From the NCBI GenBank assembly GCA_028683685.1, contig JAQUHH010000116.1:1-7276 (forward strand): a stretch of 7,276 nucleotides of DNA, in the 5' to 3' direction. The notes below the pieces were generated by a model, which saw only the letters and a list, made by a program, of their open reading frames with translations, searched no databases and had not been told where the DNA came from. The translations under genes were made by a program, and so were the position numbers. Every line of letters starts with the position of its first letter. Position 1 is the stretch's first letter. Source of the DNA: Bacteroidales bacterium (GTDB lineage: Bacteria; Bacteroidota; Bacteroidia; Bacteroidales; WCHB1-69). Shown here in pieces: positions 5,186-7,276 of the stretch.

Positions 5186-7276
5186 ATGGAAAATTCAAAG
5201 AAATATCAAGAGTACAAAAAATTAAGTCTAACAGATATTCACCAAGAGATACTAGCATACTGGGAATCTAATTCTGTATTTGAAAAAAGTCTGAAAAACA
5301 GAGAAGGCGCACCTTCTTATGTTTTTTATGAAGGCCCTCCTTCTGCCAACGGACAACCTGGGATTCATCATGTTATGGCACGTGCCATTAAAGATATTTT
5401 TTGTAGATATAAAACACTTAGCGGGTATCTTGTCGAACGTAAAGCGGGCTGGGATACACACGGTTTGCCTGTAGAATTGGGCGTTGAAAAAAGCTTGGGA
5501 ATTACCAAAGAAAACATTGGCAAAACAATTACCATTAAGGAATATAACCAAGCGTGTCGCAAGGAAGTAATGAAATACAAGGATATGTGGGACGATTTGA
5601 CCGTGAAAATGGGATATTGGGTAGACCTTGAAAATCCTTACATTACCTTTGAAAACAAATACATAGAAACTGTTTGGCACTTATTATCAGAACTTTATAA
5701 AAAAGACTTGATTTATAAAGGATATACCATTCAACCTTTTTCGCCCGCTGCCGGAACTGGTTTAAGCTCGCATGAACTAAATATGCCCGGATGCTACAAA
5801 GATGTTAAAGACACCACATGCGTAGCACAGTTTAAAGTGAAAACCGAACAAAAAAACAAAAACTGTCCTTGGGGCTTTCCAGAAGGCAGTCCCACCCCTG
5901 ACAATTTATACTTAATAGCCTGGACAACAACACCTTGGACACTGCCCTCGAATACCGCTTTGGCAGTAGGCAATAATATTGATTATCTCTTGGTAAAAAC
6001 CTTTAATCAATATTCAGGCGAACCCATTTTGGTAATTTTGGCAAAATCTTTATTGCACTCTTTTTTCCCTGAAAAAAATGCAGAGCTCAGTTTTGAAGAA
6101 TACAAACAAGGCGACAAAAATATTCCCTATCAAATATTGGCCGAAACCAAAGGCAGCAAGCTCGTAGGTACTGAATACGAACAACTTATTCCTTGGGTAA
6201 ATCCCGGAGAAGGAGCGTTTAAAGTCATTCATGGTGAATTTGTAACCACCGAAGATGGAACAGGTATTGTGCACATTGCTCCCACTTTTGGAGCCGACGA
6301 TGACAGAGTAGCCAAACAGTCTGGTGTACCTCCACTTTTTATGATTGACAAAGAAGGCAAACGTCAACCCATGGTTGATCGCAGCGGAAAATTTTATGTG
6401 TTAGAAGACTTGGATTCAGATTTTGTAAAAGAAAATATAAATATAGAATTGTATAAAGAATTTTCAGGACGATTTGTGAAAAACGAATACGATTCTAAAT
6501 TAACCGACAATGACGCCAGTTTGGATGTTGACCTCAGCGTGATGCTTAAATTGAAAAATCAAGCTTTCAAAATTGAAAAGCATACGCATAACTATCCTCA
6601 CTGCTGGCGAACCGACAAGCCTATTTTATACTATCCATTGGATTCGTGGTTTATTCGCACAACGGCGTATAAAGACCGAATGATTGAATTAAACAAAACC
6701 ATCAACTGGAAACCCGAAGCCACAGGCACTGGGCGTTTTGGAAACTGGCTCGAAAACTTGGTCGACTGGAATTTATCTCGTTCTCGTTATTGGGGTGTTC
6801 CACTTCCAATATGGAGAAACGAAGAAGGCACCGAAGAAATTATGATTGGTTCCATTGAACAATTGCATCAAGAAATTGAAAAATCGGTAAAAGCTGGTTT
6901 AATGCCTTCTAACCCATATGCCTCTTTCAAAGCGGGCGATATGTCGGATGAAAATTACCAATCGATAGACATTCATCGTCCGTATGTGGATGATATTATT
7001 TTAGTTTCGCCTTCGGGCTTGCCCATGCAGCGCGAAACCGATTTGATTGATGTTTGGTTCGACTCTGGTGCCATGCCTTATGCACAATTGCATTATCCTT
7101 TTGAAAACAAAGAACTTTTAAACCAAAATTTCCCTGCCGATTTTATCGCCGAAGGCGTAGATCAAACCAGAGGCTGGTTTTTTACCTTACACGCTATTGC
7201 CACCATGTTATTTGATTCCGTTGCATTTAAAACGGTAGTATCCAATGGTTTGGTTTTGGATAAAAATGGCAACAAA
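5186..7276 (+). CDS. ileS: Isoleucyl-tRNA synthetase (IleRS), GxHH-type, 3'-truncated by window edge
   Basis: The first 697 residues of a class I aminoacyl-tRNA synthetase that charges tRNA-Ile. The frame is open from the ATG at 5186 to the last base; an in-frame TAA at 5159 with no ATG between fixes the start. The active-site segment GPPSANGQPGIHH is at residues 50-62, and GWDTHGLPVE follows. The CP1 editing domain is present: WTTTPWT at 246-252 and GTGIVHIAPTFGADD at 358-372, with the acidic residue used to hydrolyse mischarged Val-tRNA. Then come a PHCWRTDKP segment, W-N-L-S-R-S-R-Y-W-G at 528-537, DVWFDSG at 622-628 and E-G-x-D-Q-T-R-G-W-F at 656-665. The window ends at D-K-N-G-N-K, where the KMSKS loop should begin. 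The missing part is the rest of the catalytic domain, the anticodon-binding domain and the tail, probably 400 or more residues. The HIGH motif is the variant GIHH. No Shine-Dalgarno sequence is visible, as is usual in Bacteroidota. Confidence 0.97.
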   Translation, partial: MENSKKYQEYKKLSLTDIHQEILAYWESNSVFEKSLKNREGAPSYVFYEGPPSANGQPGIHHVMARAIKDIFCRYKTLSGYLVERKAGWDTHGLPVELGVEKSLGITKENIGKTITIKEYNQACRKEVMKYKDMWDDLTVKMGYWVDLENPYITFENKYIETVWHLLSELYKKDLIYKGYTIQPFSPAAGTGLSSHELNMPGCYKDVKDTTCVAQFKVKTEQKNKNCPWGFPEGSPTPDNLYLIAWTTTPWTLPSNTALAVGNNIDYLLVKTFNQYSGEPILVILAKSLLHSFFPEKNAELSFEEYKQGDKNIPYQILAETKGSKLVGTEYEQLIPWVNPGEGAFKVIHGEFVTTEDGTGIVHIAPTFGADDDRVAKQSGVPPLFMIDKEGKRQPMVDRSGKFYVLEDLDSDFVKENINIELYKEFSGRFVKNEYDSKLTDNDASLDVDLSVMLKLKNQAFKIEKHTHNYPHCWRTDKPILYYPLDSWFIRTTAYKDRMIELNKTINWKPEATGTGRFGNWLENLVDWNLSRSRYWGVPLPIWRNEEGTEEIMIGSIEQLHQEIEKSVKAGLMPSNPYASFKAGDMSDENYQSIDIHRPYVDDIILVSPSGLPMQRETDLIDVWFDSGAMPYAQLHYPFENKELLNQNFPADFIAEGVDQTRGWFFTLHAIATMLFDSVAFKTVVSNGLVLDKNGNK

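Noticed and set aside
5252..5680. Open frames on the - strand (5252-5680, 5368-5580 and also 6050-6367)
   Set aside because: All are antisense to ileS, whose frame is fully supported by conserved motifs over the same bases.
5186..7276. ileS as an acquired mupirocin-resistance gene (mupA-like)
   Set aside because: There is no mobile element nearby, base composition matches the neighbours, and the sequence looks like the standard chromosomal IleRS of Bacteroidota.

Overview
The window looks like a chromosomal segment of a Bacteroidota bacterium (Flavobacteriia or Bacteroidia type). It is AT-rich, has no obvious Shine-Dalgarno sequences before its genes, carries TAnnTTTG-type -7 boxes where promoters are expected, and encodes an isoleucyl-tRNA synthetase with the 'GIHH' signature. 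The order and genus cannot be set from the sequence alone. No phage, transposon, CRISPR or RNA gene was found, so the region reads as ordinary housekeeping and envelope DNA.

Layout, left to right. (1) Positions 1-1238, + strand: the C-terminal part of a peptide/solute-binding protein of an ABC importer (SBP family 5), cut by the left edge. (2) A 66-bp convergent gap. (3) Positions 1305-4781, - strand: a tight four-gene run with gaps of 10, 7 and 4 bp, almost surely one operon. In transcription order it encodes glucose-1-phosphate thymidylyltransferase (RmlA/RfbA), an NAD-dependent sugar-nucleotide SDR (epimerase/decarboxylase type), a trans-polyprenyl diphosphate synthase and a class III-type sirtuin deacylase. 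(4) A divergent, very AT-rich intergenic region at 4782-5185 with candidate promoters for both directions and a perfect 24-bp palindrome. (5) Positions 5186-7276, + strand: the first 697 codons of ileS, which run off the right edge just before the expected KMSKS loop.

The first two operon genes supply nucleotide-activated sugars for surface polysaccharide. The third makes isoprenoid diphosphates, which feed quinones, carotenoids or lipid carriers. The fourth is an NAD-dependent protein deacylase with no obvious pathway link to the others. The rest of the dTDP-rhamnose pathway (rmlB, rmlC, rmlD) is not in the window.

Most worth a second look: the HIGH-motif swap in IleRS (GxHH instead of HxGH), a trait tied to very strong mupirocin resistance in studied enzymes; a sirtuin that keeps its catalytic and acyl-specificity residues but lacks the four-cysteine zinc site; and the palindromes in the divergent promoter region.
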